Shown: positions 1 through 5,937 of the stretch, in pieces
Layout: every line of letters begins with the position of its first letter
How positions within the stretch are numbered: the first letter of the stretch is position 1
Assembly: GCA_023430245.1 (NCBI GenBank)
Contig: JAEZBA010000473.1
Location: 1-5,961, forward strand
Direction of reading: 5' to 3'
DNA: 5,961 nt
DNA from: Pseudomonadota bacterium
Lineage (GTDB): Bacteria > Pseudomonadota > Alphaproteobacteria > Rhizobiales > Xanthobacteraceae
Program-made: the position numbers and the translations under genes
The notes under the pieces: generated by a model
Databases searched by the model: none
Told to the model about the DNA's origin: nothing
The model's input: only the letters and a program-made list of their open reading frames with translations

Positions 1-735
1 GGCGTGGTGACGCTGGTCGATGCGGTGAACGGGTCCGACACGCTCGACAATCATCCCGAGGCGGTGAAGCAGGCCGCTGTCGCCGATCGCATCGTGCTGA
101 CCAAGACCGATCTGCTGCAGAGCGAGGACGGCGCCGCCAGGCGCGGCGCCCTGATCGCGCGGCTGCGCAAGCTCAATCCGGCGGCACCGATCCTCGATGC
201 CGCGGCCGGCGAGGCAACCGTATCAGCCCTGACCGGCTGCGGACTCTACGATCCGGACCGCAAGATCCCGGACGTGTCGCGCTGGCTCGCCGATGAGGCG
301 GTCGCGGCGGCGCATGCGCACCATCATCACCACCATCACGACGTGAACCGCCACGACGAGCGGGTGCAAGCCTTCACACTCGCGACCGACCGCGCCATCC
401 CCGCGGCGATGCTCGATCTGTTCCTGGAACTGCTGCGCTCCACGCACGGGCCGAACCTTCTGCGCATGAAGGCGATCGTGAATATCGAGGAGACGCCGGA
501 CCGGCCGATGGTGCTGCATGGCGTGCAGCACGTGCTGCATCCCGCAACGCAACTCGACGCCTGGCCGGACGCCGACCACCGCACCCGCATGGTGTTCATC
601 GTCCGCGACATCGAGCCGCGCGTGATCCGCGAATTGTTCGACGCCTTCCTTGGCTACACCATGCCGGACCGGCCGGATGCGCAGGCCCTCACCGACAATC
701 CGCTGGTGCCGTTCGGCGGCGCCGATCACCGCTAG
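1..735 (+). CDS. COG0523/CobW-type GTP-binding metallochaperone, 5'-truncated by the window edge
   Basis: Reading frame 1 is open from the first base to TAG at 733-735, leaving 244 residues. The true start lies upstream, so the Walker A loop and the CxCC-type metal motif of this family cannot be checked. Visible parts are the end of the G domain, starting GVVTLVDAVN, and the guanine-specificity motif TKTD at residues 34-37, the family's version of NKxD. A linker carries seven consecutive histidines (residues 107-113) plus H105 and H118. The CobW C-terminal domain runs from about residue 121 (RVQAF) to 223. Members of this family use GTP to deliver metals such as zinc, cobalt or nickel to client proteins in the cytoplasm, and His-rich linkers are common in them. 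Metal and client cannot be told from this fragment. The family call is firm; a cobalamin-specific role (CobW itself) is not supported. Confidence 0.93.
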   Translation, partial: GVVTLVDAVNGSDTLDNHPEAVKQAAVADRIVLTKTDLLQSEDGAARRGALIARLRKLNPAAPILDAAAGEATVSALTGCGLYDPDRKIPDVSRWLADEAVAAAHAHHHHHHHDVNRHDERVQAFTLATDRAIPAAMLDLFLELLRSTHGPNLLRMKAIVNIEETPDRPMVLHGVQHVLHPATQLDAWPDADHRTRMVFIVRDIEPRVIRELFDAFLGYTMPDRPDAQALTDNPLVPFGGADHR

Positions 736-828
736 CGCCGCCGCGCCCAGCCGGCCGGCCGCAACGCAATCGTTAACCACCTCTTGAAACCGGCTGGCGA
801 CTCTTCGATGGTAGCCTCATCGCCCGTT

Positions 829-832
829 GGAG
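829..832 (+). promoter_or_regulatory. Shine-Dalgarno GGAG for the acyl-CoA synthetase
   Basis: GGAG lies six bases before the ATG at 839. This favours ATG 839 over the in-frame TTG at 827, which would overlap the site and add only four residues. Confidence 0.6.
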
Positions 833-838
833 CCGGGA

Positions 839-2629
839 ATGGGGTTCTTCAGCCAACTCAAGGGCGATCTGGTGTTTCTGCGGGGCGTGCTGCGCGCGCT
901 TCGCATGACAACGCATATTGCGAAAAATCCGGCCCGCATTTTTCCGAACGTGGTCGAGGAACTGGCCGCGCGGCATGGCGACGCACCCGCGCTGCTGTCG
1001 CCGCGTGAGACCTTCAGCTACCGGCAATTGTTTGAGCGCTCGAACCGTTATTCGCGCTGGGCGCTGGGCGAGACCATCTCCAAGGGCGACACCGTCTGCC
1101 TGTTGATGCCGAACCGGCCGGAATTCATGGCGGTCTGGCTCGGCATCACCCGCATCGGCGGCGTCACCGCCCTGGTCAACACCAACCTGATCGGCGCCTC
1201 GCTCGCCCATTGCATCGACATCGTGTCACCGAAACACGTGATCGTCGCGGCCGAGCTGATGGCGCAGTTCGACAGCATTCGACCGCTGCTGAAATCCGTC
1301 CCGAAAGTCTGGGTTCACGGCGCCGACGGCGAACACCGCATCGACACCGTAGCCGACGGCCTGTCCGGCGCGACGCTCGCCGCATCGGAGCGACGCGCGC
1401 TCACCATCGAAGATCCCGCGCTCTATATCTACACCTCCGGCACCACCGGCCTGCCCAAGGCAGCCAACATCAACCATTACCGGGTGATGCTCGCCTGTTT
1501 CGGCTTCGCCGGCATGATGGGGACCAAAAAGTCCGACCGCAATTATGTCTGCCTGCCGATGTACCATACCGCCGGCGGGCTCTGCGCCACCGGTTCGCTC
1601 CTGGTGAATGGCGGCTCGGTCTATATCCGCGAGCGCTTCTCAGTGCGGGAATTCTGGGACGACATCGTCAACAACGATTGCACGATGATGCAGTATATCG
1701 GCGAACTATGCCGCTATCTGGTCAATGCGCCGCCGAATCCGAACGAGACCAGACACAAGCTGCGGCTCGCCTGCGGCAACGGGCTGCGCCCCGACATCTG
1801 GGATGAGTTCAAGACCCGCTTCAAGATTCCGCTGATCCTGGAATTCTACGCGGCGACCGAAGGCAACGTGCTGATGTTCAATCTCGAGGGCAAGACCGGC
1901 GCGGTCGGCCGCCTGCCCTGGTTTCTCGAACACCGCTTCCCCACGGCGCTGGTCAGGTTCGACGTCGAGGCCGAACAGCCCGAGCGCAACGCCGAAGGCT
2001 TCTGCATTCCGTGCGGCCCAAACGAGATCGGCGAGGCGATCGGCAAGATCGTCAACGATGCCAACAAGCCGGGCAACCGCTTTGAAGGCTACGCGCGGCG
2101 TGAGGACACCGAAAAGAAGATCCTGCGGCATGTATTCACGCCCAACGACATCTGGTTTCGTACCGGCGACCTGATGCGCAAGGACGAGAACGGCTATTTC
2201 TATTTCGTCGACCGCATCGGCGATACCTTCCGCTGGAAGGGCGAGAATGTCTCCACGCTCGAAGTGGCCGAGGCGATCAACAAGTTCCCCGGCATCCAGG
2301 ATACCAACGTCTATGGCGTCGCCGTGCCCGGCCATGAAGGCCGCGCCGGCATGGCCGCGATCGTGTGCCACGACTGCGATCTTGCCTCGCTCTATCTGCA
2401 TCTGCAGGATTCGCTGCCGGAATACGCACGGCCGGTTTTCGTGCGGGTCCGCCGGGATCTCGATATGACGGCGACCTTCAAGCAGAAGAAGGTCGATCTG
2501 GTGAAGCAGGGCTTCGACCCCGACGCGATCACCGACCCGATCTATTTCAACGATCCGTCGCGCCGCGCCTTCATCCCGCTGGACCGGGCGGTTTACACGA
2601 GCATCCGGGCGGGCCAGACACGGGTGTAG
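839..2629 (+). CDS. FATP-type (very-)long-chain acyl-CoA synthetase
   Basis: A complete 596-residue member of the adenylate-forming ANL superfamily, which activates fatty acids to acyl-CoA through an acyl-AMP intermediate. Numbered from ATG 839, the phosphate-binding loop is YTSGTTGLPK at 198-207. The EFYAATEGN motif at 335-343, with E341, is characteristic of the fatty-acid transport protein (SLC27/FATP) branch rather than classical FadD. The ribose-binding aspartate is D444 in TGD. DRIGDTFRWKGEN at 458-470 is the hinge and FATP signature, and the likely catalytic lysine is K548 in TATFKQKK. Length is normal for bacterial FATP-like synthetases (about 600) and no key residue is missing. I see no signal peptide, so a cytoplasmic or membrane-associated enzyme is likely. 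The gene starts 103 bases after the GTPase stop and is followed by a palindromic repeat 16 bases after its own stop. Chain-length preference cannot be read from the sequence. A bile-acid or other carboxylate CoA ligase of the same branch is the main alternative. Confidence 0.93.
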   Translation: MGFFSQLKGDLVFLRGVLRALRMTTHIAKNPARIFPNVVEELAARHGDAPALLSPRETFSYRQLFERSNRYSRWALGETISKGDTVCLLMPNRPEFMAVWLGITRIGGVTALVNTNLIGASLAHCIDIVSPKHVIVAAELMAQFDSIRPLLKSVPKVWVHGADGEHRIDTVADGLSGATLAASERRALTIEDPALYIYTSGTTGLPKAANINHYRVMLACFGFAGMMGTKKSDRNYVCLPMYHTAGGLCATGSLLVNGGSVYIRERFSVREFWDDIVNNDCTMMQYIGELCRYLVNAPPNPNETRHKLRLACGNGLRPDIWDEFKTRFKIPLILEFYAATEGNVLMFNLEGKTGAVGRLPWFLEHRFPTALVRFDVEAEQPERNAEGFCIPCGPNEIGEAIGKIVNDANKPGNRFEGYARREDTEKKILRHVFTPNDIWFRTGDLMRKDENGYFYFVDRIGDTFRWKGENVSTLEVAEAINKFPGIQDTNVYGVAVPGHEGRAGMAAIVCHDCDLASLYLHLQDSLPEYARPVFVRVRRDLDMTATFKQKKVDLVKQGFDPDAITDPIYFNDPSRRAFIPLDRAVYTSIRAGQTRV

Positions 2630-2645
2630 GTATCCCCCCACTCGC

Positions 2646-2708
2646 TCGTCCCCGCGAAGGCGGGGACCCAGAGAAACAAGTGCTGGATGCCCGCCTTCGC
2701 GGGCATGA
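2646..2708. repeat. Double-hairpin palindromic repeat (REP/MITE-like), copy 1
   Basis: Two 26-base arms (2646-2671 and 2683-2708) are inverted copies with 22 of 26 positions matching, separated by 11 bases. Each arm is itself a hairpin: 2648-2655 GTCCCCGC pairs with 2660-2667 across the loop GAAG, and 2687-2694 ATGCCCGC pairs with 2699-2706 across the loop CTTC. The core CCCGCGAAGGCGGG (2651-2664) recurs exactly inverted at 2690-2703. It fills most of the gap between the acyl-CoA synthetase and the DUF924 gene. There is no T-run after it, so a classical intrinsic terminator is unlikely; protection of mRNA 3' ends or attenuation is possible. Similar dyad elements are scattered between genes in Bradyrhizobium and its relatives. 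Confidence 0.85.
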
Positions 2709-2746
2709 GCGGAATTTGAACAGCTGCTCTCAAGGACCCCCTATCG

Positions 2747-3295
2747 ATGACCACCATCAAAACCGCCGACGACGTTCTCGCCTTCTGGAAACAGGCAGGC
2801 CCCGACAAGTGGTACGAAAAGGACGACGCCTTCGACCAGACGATCCGGGATAATTTCCTCGCGACCTACGAAGCCGCCGCCGCGGGCCGCCTGAGTTCCT
2901 GGCAAAGCGGGCCCGACAGCGCGCTCGCACTTGTCATCGTGCTCGACCAGTTTCCGCGCAACATGTTCCGCGACAGTCCGCGCGCCTGGGCAACCGATCC
3001 GCTCGCACGCGATGTCGCCGATTCAGCGATCGACCGGGGCTTCGATCAATCCATCGACAAGGAATTGCGCGCTTTCTTCTATCTTCCGTTCATGCATTCG
3101 GAGGATCTGGAGGATCAGCTCCGTTGCGTCGAGCTCTGCCGCGCGCTCGGCAACGAGGACAATCACAAATACGCCGAGATCCATGCCGAGGTGATTCGGC
3201 GCTTCGGCCGCTTCCCGCATCGCAATCCCGTGCTCGGCCGCGAGACCACGCCGGAGGAAAAGGAATTCCTGGAGAGCGGTGGTTTCGCCGGGTAG
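2747..3295 (+). CDS. DUF924 family protein (COG3803)
   Basis: A complete 182-residue protein of a widespread but functionally uncharacterised family, predicted all-helical and TPR-like from what is known of it. Family hallmarks are present in order: the N-terminal VLAFW segment, LDQFPRNMFR at about 66-75, FFYLPFMHSEDLEDQ from residue 110, and the C-terminal HRNPVLGRETTPEEKEFL block from residue 158, ending in GGF. The length is typical and the protein appears intact. There is no signal peptide or membrane segment, so it is probably cytoplasmic. ATG 2747 is preceded by AAGGA at 2732-2736, a slightly long spacing of ten bases, and the protein begins at the expected family position. It lies between the two double-hairpin repeats, about 120 bases downstream of the acyl-CoA synthetase. 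Cotranscription is possible but unproven, and the neighbours do not reveal its role. Confidence 0.92.
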   Translation: MTTIKTADDVLAFWKQAGPDKWYEKDDAFDQTIRDNFLATYEAAAAGRLSSWQSGPDSALALVIVLDQFPRNMFRDSPRAWATDPLARDVADSAIDRGFDQSIDKELRAFFYLPFMHSEDLEDQLRCVELCRALGNEDNHKYAEIHAEVIRRFGRFPHRNPVLGRETTPEEKEFLESGGFAG

Positions 3296-3327
3296 CTGTT
3301 TTGGACCGCACAAGCACCCGCCCCTCC

Positions 3328-3412
3328 TGTCATGCCCCGCGAAGGCGGGGCATCCAGTAGCCTCCTGATGCACTGACGCTTACTGGATCGCCCGCCTGCG
3401 CGGGCGATGACA
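3328..3412. repeat. Double-hairpin palindromic repeat (REP/MITE-like), copy 2
   Basis: Two 32-base arms (3328-3359 and 3381-3412) are inverted copies matching at 27 of 32 positions, separated by 21 bases. The ends are TGTCAT and ATGACA, and the inner parts are ATCCAGTA and TACTGGAT. Each arm forms its own nine-pair hairpin: 3332-3340 with 3345-3353 around GAAG, and 3387-3395 with 3400-3408 around CTGC. It shares the CCCCGCGAAGGCGGGG core with copy 1, so both belong to one family. It starts 32 bases after the DUF924 stop and ends 98 bases before the transporter. There is no following T-run. I see no transposase and no obvious target-site duplication. Confidence 0.88.
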
Positions 3413-3510
3413 AGTGGAAGACGCGCTGGCCTCACAAAAGCTGCCTGCATCCACTTGGCGCAACGGCAAACTTGCGACACAGTTGAACGCCGGTTGCGTT
3501 GGAACAAGCG

Positions 3511-4878
3511 ATGACCATCAGGAGTACGGCGGCGCCGACAGCCGACCTGTTCGGGCACCCGAAGGGCCTGACCTTCCTGTTCACGACCGAGATGTGGGAG
3601 CGCTTTTCCTATTACGGGATGCGAACGCTCCTTGTCCTCTACATGGTCAAGCACCTGCTGCAACCCGGCCAGGCCGAGACCGTGATCGGATACGGCGCGA
3701 TCAAGGGCGCGCTGGAATTCATCTTCGGCCCGCTCGGCGTGCAGCCGCTCTCATCGCACATCTACGGCCTCTACACCGCCTTCGTGTATCTCACGCCGGT
3801 GATCGGGGGGCTGATCGCCGATCGTTGGCTCGGCCAGCGCCGGACTGTGATCGCGGGCGCCGTGCTGATGGCCATCGGCCATTTCATGATGGCGTTCGAA
3901 TCGCTGTTCCTGCTGGCGCTGTTCGTGCTCATTCTCGGCAATGGTGCATTCAAGCCGAACATCTCGACCCAGGTCGGCGCTCTCTACGCGCCCGGCGATC
4001 CGCGTCGCGACCGCGCTTTCTCGATCTTCTATGTCGGGATCAATATCGGCGCATTCTTCTCGCCGCTGGTCTGCGGCACGCTCGGCGAAGCCTATGGCTG
4101 GCATTACGGCTTCGCGGCCGCCGGCATCGGCATGCTGATCGGAACGCTGATCTATGTCGCGGGATGGCACACGCTGCCGCCGGACGACCGGACGCAGCGC
4201 GCGGGCACGCCGCGCATTCCGCTCGACCGCGACGAGTGGCGGCGCATTCTCGCGCTGGCGCTGCTGTTCCTACCGGTGTCCCTGTTCTGGGCGACCTACG
4301 AGCAGCAGGGCAACACCATCGCGCTATGGGCCGACGCGCAAACCGATCGCAATGTGAACCTGCTGATCTGGCAGGGGCAGATCCCGGTGACATGGTTTCA
4401 GGCCTTCAATCCGTTCATGATCTTCGCCTTCACGCCGTTCGTGATCGCGCTATGGGCATGGCAGGCGCGGCGTGGCAGCGAACCGTCGACCGTGGTGAAA
4501 ATGGCCTTGGGCTGCTTTGGCGTGGCGCTCGCCAATCTCGTGCTCATGCTCGCGGCGTTGCAGGCCGGTATCGGCCAGGCGAGCTGGCTGTGGCTGCTGC
4601 TCTATTTCGCCATCGTCACCATCGGCGAGCTTTATCTCTCGCCGACCGGACTGTCGCTCGTCACGAAAGTTGCACCGGCGCGGGTTGTCTCAATGGTGAT
4701 GGGGATGTGGCTCGCGACCAGCTTCGCCGGCAATTTCATCGGCGGCTGGCTCGGCAGCTTCTGGAGCGCGATGGACAAGGACTCGTTCTTCCTGATGATC
4801 GCCGCCGTCGCCGCATCGGCCGGAGCCGTGATCCTGGGATTCAACCGCCCGCTGCGGCCGATTTTGAATACGCTATAG
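3511..4878 (+). CDS. Proton-coupled oligopeptide transporter (POT/PTR2 family, MFS)
   Basis: A complete 455-residue inner-membrane protein that should import di- and tripeptides with protons. Numbered from ATG 3511, the proton-coupling motif ExxER is intact as E27, E30, R31 followed by FSYYG in the first membrane helix. The PTR2 signature FYVGINIGAF is at 173-182 with N178. FWATYEQQGNT at 259-269 supplies the helix-7 glutamate E264, and GELYLSPTGLSL from 372 supplies the helix-10 glutamate E373. All residues expected for peptide and proton binding are therefore present. The link between helices 6 and 7 (about residues 222-244) is short and polar, leaving no room for the extra HA/HB helix pair of many bacterial POTs, so about 12 membrane helices are likely. 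ATG 3511 is chosen over TTG 3499 because GGAA at 3501-3504 gives a usable spacing and would lie inside the longer version. Substrate could be a nitrate-like or other POT ligand, but a peptide is most likely. Confidence 0.94.
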   Translation: MTIRSTAAPTADLFGHPKGLTFLFTTEMWERFSYYGMRTLLVLYMVKHLLQPGQAETVIGYGAIKGALEFIFGPLGVQPLSSHIYGLYTAFVYLTPVIGGLIADRWLGQRRTVIAGAVLMAIGHFMMAFESLFLLALFVLILGNGAFKPNISTQVGALYAPGDPRRDRAFSIFYVGINIGAFFSPLVCGTLGEAYGWHYGFAAAGIGMLIGTLIYVAGWHTLPPDDRTQRAGTPRIPLDRDEWRRILALALLFLPVSLFWATYEQQGNTIALWADAQTDRNVNLLIWQGQIPVTWFQAFNPFMIFAFTPFVIALWAWQARRGSEPSTVVKMALGCFGVALANLVLMLAALQAGIGQASWLWLLLYFAIVTIGELYLSPTGLSLVTKVAPARVVSMVMGMWLATSFAGNFIGGWLGSFWSAMDKDSFFLMIAAVAASAGAVILGFNRPLRPILNTL

Positions 4879-4910
4879 TCCGCCGCCGGTAGACGAATAG
4901 AACGTCCGGC

Positions 4911-5522
4911 TTATTTCGCGCCGACGAGCTTGCCGCTGACAACGCGTCCCGCTGGCTTGGCCGGCCGCCTTGCGTCCGGCTTGATCCCGCGGGATGCATC
5001 CCCCGCAAGCTGGCGGCGATCGTACCAGCCTTCGCGGCGGCCGAACCTGAGACTGGTATGCTGTTCGAGCTTGTCGAGTGAGGAGCCGAGCGACCTGCGC
5101 TCATCTGCGGTCAGCGCGCTCAGGAATTCGGCTTCCATCGCGCTCACCACCATCTCGATCTTGTCGTGGACGCGCCTGCCTTTCGCCGAGAGCGTCAGCA
5201 CAACCTTTCGCCGGTCGGCTTCGTCACTCTTGCGAATGACATAGCTGCGATCCACCAGCGTATCGACGGCCCGGGTGATCTTGTCGGGATCGAGGCTGGT
5301 GCGCACGCCAAGCTCGGTCGCCGATAACGGGCCATGAAAGGCGATGACACGCATGATCTTGCAATTGTTGACGGAGATGCCGAGCTTCTTGGAATGCATT
5401 GCGACCAATGCCTGATCGAAACGTTTGGCGATCAGGAAAAAACGATGCATCACGCGCTCTTCGAGCGGAACGTGTTGCACCTTGCCGGTCTTGCTTCTGA
5501 CATGACGCGCCGCCTTTGCCAC
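4911..5522 (-). CDS. MarR-family winged-helix transcriptional regulator with basic C-terminal tail
   Basis: A 203-residue regulator read leftward from GTG at 5522-5520 to TAA at 4913-4911. The dimerisation and winged-helix region spans about residues 20-155. The recognition-helix part is ATELGVRTSLDPDKITRAVDTLVDR, and the wing motif DEADRRKVVLTLSAKG starts at D100, with the R104/R105 pair typical of MarR proteins. Such dimers usually repress by binding palindromes near their own or a divergent promoter and release DNA on binding a phenolic or other small ligand. Two extensions are unusual: a basic N-terminus (residues 1-19) and a C-terminal tail (about 160-203) rich in R, K, G, A and P. An in-frame TGA at 5552-5550 limits extension upstream. 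ATG at 5450-5448 (residue 25), preceded by GAAGAG, is a real alternative start and would remove the basic N-terminus. It converges on the peptide transporter with 32 bases between the stops. The ligand is unknown. Confidence 0.92.
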   Translation of the reverse strand: MAKAARHVRSKTGKVQHVPLEERVMHRFFLIAKRFDQALVAMHSKKLGISVNNCKIMRVIAFHGPLSATELGVRTSLDPDKITRAVDTLVDRSYVIRKSDEADRRKVVLTLSAKGRRVHDKIEMVVSAMEAEFLSALTADERRSLGSSLDKLEQHTSLRFGRREGWYDRRQLAGDASRGIKPDARRPAKPAGRVVSGKLVGAK

Positions 5523-5576
5523 CCGAGCCCCCCGCTTCTTGTACGCCGCTCACGCTCCGCGCAAAAACATCACCGT

Positions 5577-5590
5577 ATGGCAACTGCCAT
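5577..5590. promoter_or_regulatory. Perfect palindrome ATGGCA-AC-TGCCAT, candidate MarR operator
   Basis: Six-base arms (5577-5582 and 5585-5590) are exactly complementary around AC. The centre is about 61 bases upstream of the MarR GTG start, where an autoregulatory operator would be expected. Size and symmetry fit a MarR dimer site. Binding by this regulator is inference. Confidence 0.45.
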
Positions 5591-5613
5591 GTGTTGATTG
5601 TCGCCTATGACAT

Positions 5614-5626
5614 TTGCGAATTGCAA
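5614..5626. promoter_or_regulatory. Near-palindrome TTGC-GAATT-GCAA, possible second operator
   Basis: Perfect four-base arms flank a five-base centre in which one further pair matches. On the minus strand it overlaps a TTGCAA that could serve as a -35 hexamer, with GACAAT 18 bases downstream, so a repressor here could block the MarR promoter. This is weak evidence on its own. Confidence 0.25.
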
Positions 5627-5658
5627 GGAAACAAAATCGCTTTGCGCTTGTCTTGTGT

Positions 5659-5690
5659 TTGCACGATTGCGCGCGTGGGCGGGATATACT
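5659..5690 (+). promoter_or_regulatory. Possible rightward promoter TTGCAC...TATACT
   Basis: TTGCAC at 5659-5664 and TATACT at 5685-5690 resemble sigma-70 hexamers in the A/T-richer stretch, but the 20-base spacer is longer than the usual 16-18. If real, it would drive transcription toward the right edge, away from the MarR gene. Confidence 0.25.
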
Positions 5691-5722
5691 GTATTCGTTT
5701 GAAGCCTGAAGTATTGCGCGCG
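5666..5722 (+). repeat. Spaced direct repeat of ATTGCGCGCG
   Basis: The ten-base word ATTGCGCGCG occurs at 5666-5675 and again at 5713-5722, 47 bases apart start to start. The first copy lies inside the spacer of the possible promoter and the second downstream of its -10, a layout that could suit a regulator binding in tandem. It could also be chance in G/C-rich DNA. Confidence 0.35.
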
Positions 5723-5915
5723 CACGTTCGAAAGTTATCGATGCAATTGTCGACATCGGTCTCCCGCCAAGGCGATGCGCTGCAGCAAAAAAGGCAGATG
5801 GATGGTTGGGTTTATGATCGCGCGGGCGGCGAGCATGCCAGAAACCGGCTTTCCGGCGAGCGCTCCTCAGATCGGAACCAGGGTTGGCGGCTCACCAGGC
5901 GGGGACTGAGACATA

Positions 5916-5937
5916 TTTCGCCTCGGTAACGGCGAAA
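5916..5937. repeat. Small inverted repeat TTTCGCC...GGCGAAA
   Basis: Seven-base arms (5916-5922 and 5931-5937) are perfectly complementary around an eight-base loop. Only AATTT follows rather than a T-run, so it is a poor terminator. It could be an operator or leader structure for a gene past the edge. Confidence 0.4.

Noticed and set aside
749..761. GGCCGGCC-type palindrome after the GTPase stop as a terminator
   Set aside because: It is a simple G/C palindrome without room for a loop and has no T-run.
784..812. TTGAAA followed 17 bases later by GATGGT as a promoter for the acyl-CoA synthetase
   Set aside because: The -10 match is poor and the gap is short, so the call would be guesswork.
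1210..1806. A 198-codon plus-strand open frame inside the acyl-CoA synthetase
   Set aside because: An Arg/His-rich shifted-frame shadow with no family signal.
1706..2641. A 311-codon minus-strand open frame opposite the acyl-CoA synthetase
   Set aside because: It is the complement of a strongly coding region with clear ANL/FATP motifs and has no recognisable domain of its own.
2646..2708. Reading the double hairpin after the acyl-CoA synthetase as a rho-independent terminator
   Set aside because: The stems are strong but no T-run follows either one, and the symmetric repeated design fits a dispersed intergenic element better.
2646..3412. The two related palindromes as a CRISPR array
   Set aside because: There are only two divergent copies, about 680 bases apart, with a protein-coding gene between them and no spacer-like units.
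3414..4892. A 492-codon plus-strand open frame overlapping the whole peptide transporter, longer than the transporter itself
   Set aside because: It is rich in R, A, G, D and H with no membrane or family motifs, as expected for a shifted frame of a G/C-rich gene. The alternative frame has intact POT motifs throughout.
5775..5909. A 44-codon open frame (MRCSKKGRWMVGFMIARAA...) that might be a leader peptide
   Set aside because: The only AAGG nearby is two bases from the ATG, too close to work, and there is no recognisable sequence. It cannot be supported without conservation data.
5516..5929. A 137-codon plus-strand open frame to the right of the MarR gene
   Set aside because: It has no ribosome site or recognised protein, and its composition lacks coding bias. 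It crosses the palindromes, the possible promoter and the start of the MarR gene on the other strand.
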